Shown: in pieces, positions 25,282 through 34,766 of the stretch
Position numbering within the stretch: position 1 is the first letter of the stretch
Layout of the letters: every line of letters begins with the position of its first letter
Assembly (NCBI GenBank): GCA_017541105.1
Contig: JAFXZS010000008.1
Location: 1-64,000 of the forward strand
Direction: 5' to 3'
DNA from: Clostridia bacterium
Lineage (GTDB): Bacteria > Bacillota > Clostridia > Christensenellales > Aristaeellaceae
Length of the DNA stretch: 64,000 nucleotides
Made by a program: the position numbers and the translations under genes
The notes under the pieces: model-generated
Databases searched by the model: none
Seen by the model: the letters and a program-made list of their open reading frames with translations, nothing else
Told to the model about the DNA's origin: nothing

Positions 25282-25367
25282 CCGCTTCATTTTATGTTCT
25301 ATTATCATAGCATAAACCGTCGGGAATGAACAGGTGGAAACACGAAATGTGTTCACGAAGCCATCGG

Positions 25368-26294
25368 TTATAGGCAGGACAGCAGCGCCAGCACCTGTGC
25401 CCTGTCGCGCAGTGCGGTGCCCGCTCCGACCGCCGTCGTGCAGATCGCCCCGCAGGCGTTGGCAAAGCGCAGCGCTTCTTCCGCCGGCGCTCCCCGGAGC
25501 ATTTCCGAAACAAAGCCCGCGATAAAGTTATCCCCTGCCCCTGTGGCGTCCGCCGGTACGACCGGGATTGCCGGCAGCCGCAGGGCCTTTTTCCTGTCCT
25601 TCATCAGGCAGCCCCTGCTTCCCAGCTTGACGATCACGCGCTTTACGCCGAAGGCAAGGAAAACGTCCGCCATCTCCTCCGGTTCTTCTTTTCCCGTGAA
25701 ATACCGGGCCTCGTCCTCGTTGGGCGTGATCGTGTCGATCAGGGGCAGGGAATCGCCGATATCCTTCAGGGTCAGGAACCGGAAATTCGGCAGCTTCGTG
25801 TCCGCGATCACCGTCTCCCCCGCCGCTTTCGCGCTGCGCAGTACGGCATGGATCACTTCCGGATCGTCGAAGGGTGCCCGGAACAGGGAGCCGAGGACCA
25901 GCGCTTTCGCGTCCGTAAACCGGGCCGGTTCCTTTTCCGGATGGAAATTGTGGCAATGCGCCCGGTTGGTCACAGACCTTCTCGTCCCGTCCGCCCGGAC
26001 GAACATCGTCGTAACCGGCGTGCACGGGCCGTTCAGCACAAGCCGGGTATCCACCCCGTTTCGTTTCAGTTCGCTGCGGACGATTTCTCCCGCCGGGTCC
26101 GCCCCCAGCGCGCAGAGAATGCCCGTCTTCATTCCAAGCTTCGCCGCGGCGGTGGAAACATTGACCGCCTCGCCGCCCGCGTTCAGGGATCCGGACTCAG
26201 CCCGGTATCCGGACGCGGAGACCGGTTCGGGATCAAAGCCCCGGATGATGGAATCCACCAGGGCCATCCCGATGCAGATGATGTCATATCGCAT
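25368..26294 (-). CDS. PfkB-family carbohydrate kinase
   Basis: A 308-residue ribokinase-fold kinase: N-terminal GGEAVNVSTAAAKLGM (sugar-binding GG), central NEDEARYFTGKEE, and the C-terminal ATP/anion-hole motif DATGAGDNFIAGFVSEML with its catalytic Asp. It lies 48 bases behind the GH2 beta-glucuronidase gene, with GAGGG before its ATG, so it is probably the last gene of the uronide operon. There it could phosphorylate 2-keto-3-deoxygluconate. The alternative is a nucleoside or ribose kinase serving the BMP operon 145 bases downstream, but that operon has its own promoter region. The specificity cannot be settled from sequence. Confidence 0.82.
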   Translation of the reverse strand: MRYDIICIGMALVDSIIRGFDPEPVSASGYRAESGSLNAGGEAVNVSTAAAKLGMKTGILCALGADPAGEIVRSELKRNGVDTRLVLNGPCTPVTTMFVRADGTRRSVTNRAHCHNFHPEKEPARFTDAKALVLGSLFRAPFDDPEVIHAVLRSAKAAGETVIADTKLPNFRFLTLKDIGDSLPLIDTITPNEDEARYFTGKEEPEEMADVFLAFGVKRVIVKLGSRGCLMKDRKKALRLPAIPVVPADATGAGDNFIAGFVSEMLRGAPAEEALRFANACGAICTTAVGAGTALRDRAQVLALLSCL

Positions 26295-26342
26295 ATTTCC
26301 CTCGCACCGGCACTTGCCGGGACAGATCTTCGCTGCGCCGCT

Positions 26343-28082
26343 TTACAGGTGTTTCCATCTCTCCCGGAACCAGTGCGCCGCCATCTTGGGCCTCCGGTCG
26401 CGTGTGAACAGTCCTTTCCGGTTGCCTCCCGCGCGCATGGGGCCCTGGCAGGTGGCAAAATCGGCAAAGTTCCAGGGCATTTCCCCGATCACAAAATCCC
26501 TTTCATCCAGGCATTCGCTCATCGCTTCATAGAATGCCACCTGGTACTCTTCCGTAAACATCTCGGCGACGGCTCCGTGCAGCCCGGCAACCGTGTCCGC
26601 GCCGTACTCGGACAGGATCACGGGCTTGTTCTGCTTCTCCCACCAGTCCAGTTCCCTTCTGAAGGCATACTTCGCCGCGTCCAGGTCCCCGGAAAGATTA
26701 TACCATCCGTAATACCGGTTGATCATCACAACGTCCATGGAGCGGATCACCCGGTCCCGGTCATATCTGTTCTGGCATCCCACGACCGTGACCGGCCTGT
26801 CCTGCGGATCCATCCGGTGGGCGGCTTCATACAGCGGATACCAGTATTCATAGGCCCGGTCTGGCATGGTATCCGTATCCGGTTCATTTCCCAGGCTCCA
26901 CATCACCACGCAGGGATGATTTTTGTCGCGGGCGATCATGTCCGCCAGCACCTGCTTATGGTAATCCGCCAGGTTCCAGCCGTACTGTTCACTGGCCCAC
27001 ATGCCGACCGCCGGGGTCTCATCCACGATTACGATTCCCTCGCGGTCGCACAGCCGGTACATCTCCTCCGCGTACGGATAATGGCTGGTACGGAAGCAGT
27101 TCGCGTTCAGCCAGTGATAAAGATTGATGTCCGTCACATTCAGGCAGCAATCCGTCCCCCGGCCGTGAAAGGGGCTGTCCTCATGCTTGCAGGGGCCGTG
27201 AAAGCGGAACGCTTTCCCGTTGATCAGGAAACGGGTGCCCTCCACCTTCACCTCCCGGATCCCGAAGGGCTGCTCATACAGGTCCCCGCCGAAGGTCACC
27301 CGGGCGCAATACAGGTACGGCGTCCCCGGCCGGGGTTCCCACAGGCGGGGTTCCGGAATGGTCAGGATCCCCTCCCGGCCTTCGCCCTGTGCCGCCGTTT
27401 TCCCTTCCGCGTCGAGGATTTCAATCCGGACCCGTCCCTCCGTTCCTTCGGTTTCCACCCCATAGCGCACTTTCCCGTCCGTGGAAGGGACCAGGGTGAT
27501 GTCCCGGATGAACTGCCGGGGGGTCGCGATGATCCGCACCGGCCGGTGGATGCCGGTATAATTGAAGAAATCGAATGCGGGCCGGTTGATTCCCCGCTCC
27601 TGCTGCAGTTTTTTCCCGGCTTCCACGGACGGAATACCCGGATTGTCCGAACCGAAGAACGCCGTCTCCCCTTCCGTTCCGATCGGCAGGGTATCGTGGC
27701 TGATCCGGTTATCCGCCTCCACCGTCAGTTCCGCGGTTTCCCCCGGGGCCAGGAAACCCTCCAGTTCCGCTTCAAAGGGCAGGAAACCTCCACGGTGGAA
27801 AGCAATCTCCCGTCCGTTCAGCAGCACCCGGGCGTTATGGGCGACGCCGTCAAAACGCAGGCACGCGCGCAGTCCCTTCCAGCATGCGGGAAGGGTGATT
27901 TTCCGCCGGTATTCCACGATGCCGGCAAAGCTCCGGAACCGGGGATCCGGGCTCTGGTCGTTATAGGAAGCAGGCACCGCCGCCGGCTGCCAGTCCGTGT
28001 CTCCCCGGAAGCGGAAATCCCAGACGCCGCCCAGGTCCAGCATCATCCGTGCGGCATTGTTCTGCGGATACAGTGTTTTCAT
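26343..28082 (-). CDS. GH2 beta-glucuronidase
   Basis: 579 residues with the three GH2 domains: sugar-binding jelly roll (residues 1-180, ending FFNYTGIHRPVRI), immunoglobulin-like (180-275) and TIM barrel (from about 280). The acid/base is Glu400 in WSLGNEP and the nucleophile Glu492 in ILSEYGAD. The N-x-K pair at about 554-556 (NRKG) is the glucuronidase-specific feature that holds the substrate carboxylate, separating it from beta-galactosidases. There is no signal peptide, so it acts in the cytoplasm, removing terminal beta-glucuronic acid from imported oligosaccharides or conjugates. It follows the GH88 gene by 22 bases. Confidence 0.9.
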   Translation of the reverse strand: MKTLYPQNNAARMMLDLGGVWDFRFRGDTDWQPAAVPASYNDQSPDPRFRSFAGIVEYRRKITLPACWKGLRACLRFDGVAHNARVLLNGREIAFHRGGFLPFEAELEGFLAPGETAELTVEADNRISHDTLPIGTEGETAFFGSDNPGIPSVEAGKKLQQERGINRPAFDFFNYTGIHRPVRIIATPRQFIRDITLVPSTDGKVRYGVETEGTEGRVRIEILDAEGKTAAQGEGREGILTIPEPRLWEPRPGTPYLYCARVTFGGDLYEQPFGIREVKVEGTRFLINGKAFRFHGPCKHEDSPFHGRGTDCCLNVTDINLYHWLNANCFRTSHYPYAEEMYRLCDREGIVIVDETPAVGMWASEQYGWNLADYHKQVLADMIARDKNHPCVVMWSLGNEPDTDTMPDRAYEYWYPLYEAAHRMDPQDRPVTVVGCQNRYDRDRVIRSMDVVMINRYYGWYNLSGDLDAAKYAFRRELDWWEKQNKPVILSEYGADTVAGLHGAVAEMFTEEYQVAFYEAMSECLDERDFVIGEMPWNFADFATCQGPMRAGGNRKGLFTRDRRPKMAAHWFRERWKHL

Positions 28083-28104
28083 GGTTTTCTCCGTTCCTCC
28101 GTTC

Positions 28105-29214
28105 TCAGCTCCACAGCTCCGGATCTTTCCCGCAAAGCTTCATCAGGGCTTCCGCCAGGAAATAATCCCCGTAAACGATATTCGTATGCCGTCCCGCTCC
28201 GTCGTCATGGTAGCTTGCCGTGCAGTGGGTCAGGATGCCGCACCGGTCTCCTCCCCAGTCGGCGCAGCGGTCCAGCAGTCCGTTCACCAGTTTTTCCGCG
28301 TGGCGTTTCCACGCTTCCTCCCCGGTCAGCGCGGCCAGCTCCTGCAGACCGCAGGCCGCGATCGCCCCCGCGATATTGTCCAGCCGTTCTTCCCCCGCCG
28401 GCTGGAGGAAATCGCAGTCCGTCAGCCCGTCCTCCCGGATATGGGCCGTAAAGTTTCCCGCGATCTTCAGGGCTGCCTGCAGGTATTTCCCGTCCTTCAG
28501 GTGGCGGTACGCCAGCGCGAACCCGTACAGGCCCCAGGCCTGGCCGCGGCTCCACTGCGTTCCGAGGGCATAGCCCTGCCCCGCGTGCTCCCGGATTCTC
28601 TTCCCGGTCTCCGGGTCAAACTCGATGATATGGCTCACGGAGCCGTCCTCCCGCAGGAACTCCTTCAGGGTGGTATCCGCGTGGACCGCGGCAACCCCCC
28701 TGAACCGCGGGTCTCCCGTATCCCGGCTGGCGCGGTACAGCAGCGCCAGGTTCATCATACAGTCGATGATGGCATATCCCGTGCGTTCCGGCTCATTCCA
28801 CGCGCGGATGAATCCGGCAGGATTGAATCGGCCCATCAGCAGGGAAGCCGCATGGAGCAGGTCCGTTTCCGCCTGTTCATCCCCGGTCAGTTTCGCGTCT
28901 GCCCCGCAGGACAGCAGGTACATAAATCCGGTGTCGTGGTTCAGCTTCCGGAAGCTGCGGAATTCGTCCGTCAGCAGCTTTTCCACGCGCCGCGCTTCCT
29001 CCCGGAAAAAGCCGTCCCCCGTCAGATGCCACAGCTGCCACATCAGTCCCGGCCAGAAGCCGCCCGTCCACCAGCTGTTTCCGTCATACGGGCTGGTAAT
29101 CCATTTTCCTTCCGCGCTCCGGTACGGGATGATTCCGGCTTCCGCCGCCTTTTCGGCGGTTCTGCGGTATTTCTCCGCGATCCCGCGCAGCGCTTCCTCA
29201 TATCGATCCGGCAA
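28105..29214 (-). CDS. GH88 unsaturated glucuronyl hydrolase
   Basis: About 369 residues. TTG 29214 is chosen because GGAGGAGGT sits eight bases upstream; the frame extends to 29289 but only over arginine/cysteine-rich nonsense inside the preceding gene. The alpha/alpha-barrel family is shown by SPYDGNSWWTGGFWPGLMW, the catalytic Asp in LNHDTGFMY (about residue 94), a second Asp in YAIIDCMMNLALLY (about 151) and TQWSRGQAWGLYGFALAY. Characterised members hydrate the C4-C5 double bond left by polysaccharide lyases, so it needs a lyase upstream in the pathway; the heparinase II/III-like gene two genes upstream fits. It overlaps the DUF2264 gene by 17 bases. Confidence 0.88.
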   Translation of the reverse strand: MPDRYEEALRGIAEKYRRTAEKAAEAGIIPYRSAEGKWITSPYDGNSWWTGGFWPGLMWQLWHLTGDGFFREEARRVEKLLTDEFRSFRKLNHDTGFMYLLSCGADAKLTGDEQAETDLLHAASLLMGRFNPAGFIRAWNEPERTGYAIIDCMMNLALLYRASRDTGDPRFRGVAAVHADTTLKEFLREDGSVSHIIEFDPETGKRIREHAGQGYALGTQWSRGQAWGLYGFALAYRHLKDGKYLQAALKIAGNFTAHIREDGLTDCDFLQPAGEERLDNIAGAIAACGLQELAALTGEEAWKRHAEKLVNGLLDRCADWGGDRCGILTHCTASYHDDGAGRHTNIVYGDYFLAEALMKLCGKDPELWS

Positions 29215-31000
29215 GTTTACGCACCTCCTCCGGCACACTGTCCGGCAGATTGTTTCCCGCGTCGGTGAATACCGCGCACAGCAGCACATGCTCCCCCGGT
29301 TCCAGGCTTCCGCGCAGCATCGGCAGCACGCACCGCGGCTCCATCAGGTTTGTGTTGGGCTCGGTATGAACCACCTCCCCGCCGGCATAGCCGCGCAGGG
29401 CGTAGATCGCGCTTGTTCCCCGCGCGCCGGCGGCCGCGGCGTGGTTTTCATCCGCCTCCGTCTCCGTACGGACCCGGTCGCAGGGCCTGGGCCCCGCCCA
29501 GTCCTTCTGTACGGAAAACGCTCCTTCCGCAGCCTCCAGGGCCGTCTCCGTCCGGATCACATGCTTCCGCACATGCCACATGCCCACAGGCGCGATCACC
29601 GTATCCACCGCCACCCCGTTCATCGGGGACCAGGTGAACCGTACCCGGTCCTCCGCCAGCTCATAGCTTTCGCAGCCGCTGCGCACATGCCACAGATCCT
29701 TTCCCTTCGCCTTCAGCGCCAGCATGGAATCATAGGCGCCCCGGTTCAGCGCAGAGTCTTCCTTGGCCACGGAAAAGGCAAACTGGGTGGAATAGGCGAA
29801 CTTTTCGTATTTTTCGTCCTCGTGCATGTGTTCCCAGGCATGGTTGCCGGCGGTATAGGCCACTACCTGGCGGTTTTCCGGATCGCGGGTCAGGAGCAGC
29901 CGGACCTGCGGATCCAGGAACCGCTCCGGCGGAAAAACCTCCTCCTCTTCCGTCCGCCAGAAGGGGTGATCCTCCGGCAGCGCCAGGATCCAGAAAGACT
30001 TCAGCGCCCAGTAAGGCGATCCCTGGGAATTGTATCCTTCCGCCGCGCACAGGTTGGGGTAGCCGTATCCGACGGTCAGCGCGCCGCCCCGGTCAAAGAT
30101 CGGCCGGTTCAGCCAGAATCGCAGGTTGTTCAGCAGCAGGTGTTTCACCTGTCCCGGGCTCAGCGCTTCGCACCGCAGCCCCGTAAAAGCCGCTGCCGCC
30201 CAGAAAGAGCTCTGGCAGAAGCGGTAGGTCAGGCTGCGCCCGTATGGAAGACCCCTCCCCTCCCGGTCAAACCAGCAGGCAAAACGCGGGGCGATCAGCG
30301 CCGCCCGCGCGCGGATCCGTTCGCAGCGCTGCGGATCCTCCCCTTCCATCACCGCCGCGTACAGCAGGCTGTAGAAATGGAATCCCCACAGCGTGTAATA
30401 GTCCCGTTTGGTCGGATAGTCAAAATACCAGCCGTCGCCCGTATAGTGGCTTTCAAGCAGGTCCATGTCTTCCCGCATCCGTGCCCGGTCCGCCGGCAGC
30501 CCGTTTTTCAGGAATCCGATATTGACCAGGACGCGGAAAAACCGCCAGTTGTTCTTCGGCATGTCGCAGCGGTTCATCTGGTTCAGCCAGTCATACAGGT
30601 GCCTCCGCTGCGCTTCGGCCAGCGGCGTGAAAAAGTATTCCGGCGCAAAGCACAGGCCGCACCCGATCACCGCCATTTCCACCATCCGCTGGTCGGAGTC
30701 CCGGATCTCTCCCCAGTATTCCTCATGATCCGGATCCGTTCCGCGGACCAGCCCTTCCTGCCACAAAGGCCAGAGGGCTTCCGCCTCCGGGCATTTCCCC
30801 GCCAGCATCGGCACCAGCGCCCACAGCGCCCTGCTCCAGCATTCCATGCCGGCTACGTCCTCGGAATAATGGGCGGATCCGTTTCCGACGAAGATCCGTG
30901 CCTTTCCGGGCGTCATGCAGGATGTCAGCGGCCGCAGGATCGACGCGGCTGCCTGCCGCAGGTCCTGCCGTGTACGCAGCGGGTTGTGCCGGTCAGCCAT
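29198..31000 (-). CDS. DUF2264 family protein, possible GH154-type uronidase
   Basis: 600 residues with no signal peptide. The first 370 residues are an alpha/alpha toroid (SAHYSEDVAGMECWSRALWALVP, WGEIRDSDQRMVEMAVIG, NNWRFFRVLVNIGFLKNG, YTGDGWYFDYPTKRDYY); the rest is beta-sheet. These match DUF2264, the family that, as I recall, CAZy includes as GH154 with beta-glucuronidase activity on plant or algal polysaccharides. Position between a lyase-like gene and GH88/GH2 genes supports a uronic-acid substrate. The start ATG 31000 has AGGAGG overlapping the stop of the upstream gene. The exact linkage cut is unknown. Confidence 0.72.
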   Translation of the reverse strand: MADRHNPLRTRQDLRQAAASILRPLTSCMTPGKARIFVGNGSAHYSEDVAGMECWSRALWALVPMLAGKCPEAEALWPLWQEGLVRGTDPDHEEYWGEIRDSDQRMVEMAVIGCGLCFAPEYFFTPLAEAQRRHLYDWLNQMNRCDMPKNNWRFFRVLVNIGFLKNGLPADRARMREDMDLLESHYTGDGWYFDYPTKRDYYTLWGFHFYSLLYAAVMEGEDPQRCERIRARAALIAPRFACWFDREGRGLPYGRSLTYRFCQSSFWAAAAFTGLRCEALSPGQVKHLLLNNLRFWLNRPIFDRGGALTVGYGYPNLCAAEGYNSQGSPYWALKSFWILALPEDHPFWRTEEEEVFPPERFLDPQVRLLLTRDPENRQVVAYTAGNHAWEHMHEDEKYEKFAYSTQFAFSVAKEDSALNRGAYDSMLALKAKGKDLWHVRSGCESYELAEDRVRFTWSPMNGVAVDTVIAPVGMWHVRKHVIRTETALEAAEGAFSVQKDWAGPRPCDRVRTETEADENHAAAAGARGTSAIYALRGYAGGEVVHTEPNTNLMEPRCVLPMLRGSLEPGEHVLLCAVFTDAGNNLPDSVPEEVRKLAGSI

Positions 31001-31003
31001 TCC

Positions 31004-32827
31004 TTATTCCTCCTGATCCTTTGCAGTAAAAATGAATTCCATCCGGAACCGGTCTGTCCTGCCGCCCTTCAGTTTCACCCGCCACAGGCTTCCGGGCCAG
31101 CTGTGCGCCATCCGCGCGTCCGTGACCGGGATCTCCTCCGCCTCAAAAGCCAGCCCTTCCGGACACCGGATGAGCAGATTCCCGGCAAGGATCCGGCCGT
31201 CCTTCCGGGCGGGTTCCCGGCGCAGCAGGAACACCCATTCGGTTTCCTGCGCCGCCTTCAGCACGCCTTCGTCCCTGAGGCGCAGGCCGTCCGCGCCCAG
31301 GGTGAAGCTTCGTTTCAGCCGTTCCACGCCGGCCGCCGCGCCGTAGGCGCCGGCCAGGTCCAGTTCCATTCCGTCCGGCGTGGCTTTCACTTCTCGCGCC
31401 GCGTGCTCCGCGCCTTCCCGCTGCTCCTGTCCGCCGATCATCGGCAGGTTGTGCCACGCGGCCCGGGTGTTCCACAGGCTGTACCGCTCCCGCGAAAACG
31501 TTTTGGCGGTATAGACCATGTTCCCCGCGTCCACAACGGCCGGTTCCCCGTCCAGCATCAGGATGAAGGAACCCACGTCGTTGTGGTTGTGGCTTTCCCC
31601 GTTATGCCCGCCCTTGCACGCCAGGGTCCATCCGCCCCGCCGGACCAGGCGCACCTGCAGGTCCGGCAGGAAAATGTCCGCCGGTTTTTCCTCCTGCCCG
31701 CCGGTTTCCCCGGCCGGCCCGTGGAAAATCAGGTCCAGCGCCCGGGTCAGATGGGGCACGTCGTCCAGCTGGCCGGCGATCGTTCCGCGCATCCGGGTTC
31801 CCAGCGCCGCCAGCGCCGGGTCCCCCAGCATCCGTCCGGCTGTTTCCAGCCGTTCTCCGCTGATAAACGGCCGCGCGTCACAGTCCGCGAAGTTTGCGAA
31901 CCAGCCATTCCCCATGTCCGCCGCCAGCGGAAAGCGCAGGATGTTCCGGATCTTTGCTTCCTCCCGGAACACCATCCGCCCGCCCGTGACCTTTTCCAGC
32001 AGCTCCAGGCAGTCCAGCAGCGCGCCGCCCGCCATGTTCCAGTATCCCGGGCCCTCATCGCAGCCGCCGTCCTCCGGCAGCACCTCCAGCCACCGGTCCA
32101 GCATCCCGCATGCCCGGGTCAGGACCTCCGCCAGCCGGGCTGCCGGCATCGGGTCCAGCACCGCGCATACCATCACGTTGGAGAGGATCCACGGTGTCCA
32201 GTTGTTCAGGTCCTTCCGCCGGAATCCCATCCACCAGAAATCGTCCGTCGCCATGAAGGGGCGAAGGATCCGCTTCCGGATCTCGTCCCGGATCCGCCTG
32301 CGGATCAGCGGGGAGATCCCGTCCAACCGTTTCCCCAGCAGGGCTGAAGCCAGGGACAGGATCATGCCCGTCTGCGCGCTGAACAGGTCGATATACGGTT
32401 TCCGGACGTCCGGCAGCGGATACTCCGCGGCGGACGGCGCTCCGGGAATCTGGTTCACGTTGTGGGCGCTGATCACCCAGCTGCTCTCTTCGCACAGGAG
32501 CCAGATCCCGTCGGCCAGATCGTCCGTCCCGGCATCCTGAAACGCGCAGCAGTTCAGCACCGCGGCGCAAAGTTTTCTCCGGCGGGCAAAGTACGGTTTT
32601 TCGTCCGCTTGCCGGTCGCCGGTCCGGGCGAAGGCAAGAAAGCCGGAGGCGCTGCGGACCGGATACACGGCCTTCGCATACTCCTCCGCCAGTTTCCGGA
32701 TCTCCTGCCGGCTCTCCTCCCGGATTCCGTCCCAGGCCTGCCGATCCTCCGCGGGCGGATACAGCACGCGGGAACCGTTCCTGAGCATTTCCGCCATCGG
32801 GTTTTCCTGTAAAAACGCCGTGAACAT
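31004..32827 (-). CDS. Heparinase II/III-like polysaccharide lyase
   Basis: 607 residues with no signal peptide. The N-terminal 350 residues form an alpha/alpha toroid (FWWMGFRRKDLNNWTPWILS, EDGGCDEGPGYWNMAGGALL, where Asn, Tyr and Trp line the cleft). The C-terminal beta-sandwich has the hallmark GGHNGESHNHNDVGSFIL with the metal/catalytic histidines, then GEPAVVDAGNM. This is the Hepar_II_III domain found in lyases PL12, PL15, PL17 and PL21 that cut uronic-acid polymers by beta-elimination. The products would be the unsaturated ends removed by the GH88 enzyme encoded downstream. Cytoplasmic location means it acts on imported oligosaccharides. Confidence 0.82.
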   Translation of the reverse strand: MFTAFLQENPMAEMLRNGSRVLYPPAEDRQAWDGIREESRQEIRKLAEEYAKAVYPVRSASGFLAFARTGDRQADEKPYFARRRKLCAAVLNCCAFQDAGTDDLADGIWLLCEESSWVISAHNVNQIPGAPSAAEYPLPDVRKPYIDLFSAQTGMILSLASALLGKRLDGISPLIRRRIRDEIRKRILRPFMATDDFWWMGFRRKDLNNWTPWILSNVMVCAVLDPMPAARLAEVLTRACGMLDRWLEVLPEDGGCDEGPGYWNMAGGALLDCLELLEKVTGGRMVFREEAKIRNILRFPLAADMGNGWFANFADCDARPFISGERLETAGRMLGDPALAALGTRMRGTIAGQLDDVPHLTRALDLIFHGPAGETGGQEEKPADIFLPDLQVRLVRRGGWTLACKGGHNGESHNHNDVGSFILMLDGEPAVVDAGNMVYTAKTFSRERYSLWNTRAAWHNLPMIGGQEQREGAEHAAREVKATPDGMELDLAGAYGAAAGVERLKRSFTLGADGLRLRDEGVLKAAQETEWVFLLRREPARKDGRILAGNLLIRCPEGLAFEAEEIPVTDARMAHSWPGSLWRVKLKGGRTDRFRMEFIFTAKDQEE

Positions 32828-32840
32828 ACTGCCTCCCGGC

Positions 32841-33707
32841 TCAGCCCTTCAGTCCTGACGTAGCGATCCCTTCAATGAAATACCGCTGCAGGCACAGGAA
32901 TACGATCGATACCGGCAGCAGCGAGCAGAGGGACGCCGCCATGATCAGGTGATAGTCGCTGGAATACTGCTGGATGAAACGGCGAAGGCCCACCTGGATC
33001 GTTTTGTTGACATCCCGGGTCAGGTAGATCATCGGGCCCATATAGTCGTTCCACGTGTTGACAAACGTGAAGATCACCAGCGTTGCAATCGCCGCCTTGG
33101 AAAGCGGCAGCATGATCCGCGCCCAGATGCCGTATTCGCTCAGCCCGTCCAGCCTGGCCGCCTCGCACAGCTCCGTGGGAATCGAGCGGTAGAACTGGCG
33201 CATCAGGAACACGCCGAAGGCCGAAAACGCCTGCAGGACTACCATCGCCCACAGCGTGTCGTACAAGCCCATGGACCGCATCATGATGAACTGCGGCAGC
33301 ATGTAGGCCTGCCACGGCACCGCAATCGTCCCGATATAGCAGAGGAACAGCACGTCCCTGCCCCGGAAATTCAGCTTGGCAAAGGCATAGGCCGCGAAGG
33401 AGGACGTCAGCGTCTGCAGCAGCGTCACCGTAATGGCGATGAAGGCCGTGTTCTTAAAGTATGTCAGTAGCGGCACCTTTTCCCAGATCAGCGAATAGTT
33501 TTCCCAGTGGTAAGTTTCCGGAAGCCAGCGCATCGGGAAGGCAAACACCTCCCGGTCCAGCTTCAGCGAGGAAGAGATCATCCACGCAAAGGGAATCAGG
33601 GTAAACGCAGCCAGCGCGATCAGCAGAATCCAGATGATGATGCGCAGCACCTTCTGCAGCGCCGGATTGTCCTTCCGGATTCCCCTGCCATGTACAGCCG
33701 TTTCCAT
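32841..33707 (-). CDS. Carbohydrate ABC permease, MalG type (uronide locus)
   Basis: 288 residues with six transmembrane helices and the EAA loop ELCEAARLDGLSEYGIWARI followed by MLPLSKA. The C-terminus reads QRYFIEGIATSGLKG, typical of CUT1 MalG-type permeases. GGGAGG precedes the ATG, and the MalF partner lies 16 bases upstream. No ATPase gene is present in the locus. Confidence 0.9.
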   Translation of the reverse strand: METAVHGRGIRKDNPALQKVLRIIIWILLIALAAFTLIPFAWMISSSLKLDREVFAFPMRWLPETYHWENYSLIWEKVPLLTYFKNTAFIAITVTLLQTLTSSFAAYAFAKLNFRGRDVLFLCYIGTIAVPWQAYMLPQFIMMRSMGLYDTLWAMVVLQAFSAFGVFLMRQFYRSIPTELCEAARLDGLSEYGIWARIMLPLSKAAIATLVIFTFVNTWNDYMGPMIYLTRDVNKTIQVGLRRFIQQYSSDYHLIMAASLCSLLPVSIVFLCLQRYFIEGIATSGLKG

Positions 33708-33723
33708 TTCTCTCCCTCCCTTC

Positions 33724-34680
33724 TCAGTCGTTGGAGAATTTCTTCTCGGATCTGAACTGGATGATGGTCACACCCAGCACGATTACCAGCAGCACCATGG
33801 AGATGGCGCTTGCCTGGCCGTACCGGTTTTTGACAAAGGCCTCATCATAGATATAGGTGACCAGCATTTTTGTGGCCCGTCCGGGACCGCCCTCCGTCAT
33901 GATCGCGACCACGTCGTAAATCTTGAAGCAGGAGATCACCATCATCACGGAAACGAAGAAGGTGGTGGGTTTCAGCTGAGGCAGTGTCACATGCCGGAAC
34001 TGCTGCCATTTGTTTGCCCCGTCCACGGTGGCGGCCTCCGTCAGTTCCCGCGGGATTCCCTGCAGCGCCGCCAGGTACAGGACCATGTAATATCCCATGT
34101 TCCGCCATACGCTCACCAGGATAATCGCCCACATGGCCATGGTGCTGTCCGCGGTCCATCCCTTGTTGAAATCGATGCCCAGCGCCATGATGATCTGGTT
34201 CACCGGCCCGTTTCTCATCAGCATGAAGGACCAGCACACACAGATGGCCACCATCGAGGAAACATAGGGAAAGAAGAAAACGGTGCGAAAGAAAACCGCG
34301 CCTTTGATCTTGTTCAGCAGCATGGCCAGGGCCAGTGCGCAGACGATCGTCAGCGGCACTGTGACCACCGTATAGAAGGCGGTGTTTTTCAGCGCGATCC
34401 CCAGGTCTGCCCGGCCGAAGAAATATCCGATGCCTTTTTCTGCGACCTTCTTGACGGTGAAGATCGTCGCATAGTTTTCCAGCCCGACAAATTTCAGCCT
34501 GGAGATATCTCCTCCGCCCCACTCAAACAGGGACAGCGCGACCGCGCAGATCACCGGAATGAGTGTAAAGACCGCGAACCCGATAAAGTTCGGCGCCAGA
34601 AAGGAATACGCGATCAGCGTGTTCTTCCTTTCCAGTTTTCCCATCCTGTACCGGGCCTTTCTCACTTCAGCCTGGCTCAT
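33724..34680 (-). CDS. Carbohydrate ABC permease, MalF type (uronide locus)
   Basis: 318 residues, six transmembrane helices, EAA loop ELTEAATVDGANKWQQFRHV followed by TLPQLKP. It starts NTLIAYSFLAPNFIGFAVFT after a short basic N-terminus, typical of CUT1 lipid-facing permeases for oligosaccharides. It is separated from the binding-protein gene by a hairpin with a T5 tract, so its expression is probably lower than that of the binding protein. Confidence 0.9.
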   Translation of the reverse strand: MSQAEVRKARYRMGKLERKNTLIAYSFLAPNFIGFAVFTLIPVICAVALSLFEWGGGDISRLKFVGLENYATIFTVKKVAEKGIGYFFGRADLGIALKNTAFYTVVTVPLTIVCALALAMLLNKIKGAVFFRTVFFFPYVSSMVAICVCWSFMLMRNGPVNQIIMALGIDFNKGWTADSTMAMWAIILVSVWRNMGYYMVLYLAALQGIPRELTEAATVDGANKWQQFRHVTLPQLKPTTFFVSVMMVISCFKIYDVVAIMTEGGPGRATKMLVTYIYDEAFVKNRYGQASAISMVLLVIVLGVTIIQFRSEKKFSND

Positions 34681-34707
34681 GTTTCATCGTTTCCTTTCCC
34701 GGTTCTT

Positions 34708-34741
34708 AAAAAGGCAGGGAAGGCAAGCCGCCTTCCCTGCC
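34708..34741 (-). terminator. Terminator-like hairpin after the uronide binding-protein gene
   Basis: GGCAGGGAAGGC (34713-34724) and GCCTTCCCTGCC (34730-34741) form a perfect 12-bp stem, followed on the minus strand by TTTTT (34712-34708). It lies between the binding protein and the MalF-like permease, so it must be leaky for the operon to work. Confidence 0.8.
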
Positions 34742-34766
34742 CAGGTGTCATGCTTATCTGTCCGGA

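Noticed and set aside
25334-25356. GTG-AACAC/GTGTT-CAC hairpin as terminator of the PfkB gene
   Set aside because: The stem is bulged and no T-tract follows, so it was not called a terminator.
25848-28451. An 867-codon plus-strand frame
   Set aside because: Antisense to PfkB, GH2 and GH88 genes with visible catalytic residues.
28625-32347. A 1240-codon open frame on the plus strand
   Set aside because: It lies antisense to GH88, DUF2264 and heparinase-like genes with clear family motifs; long antisense frames are expected at this G+C content. Its translation is Arg/His/Pro-rich with no domain or start context.
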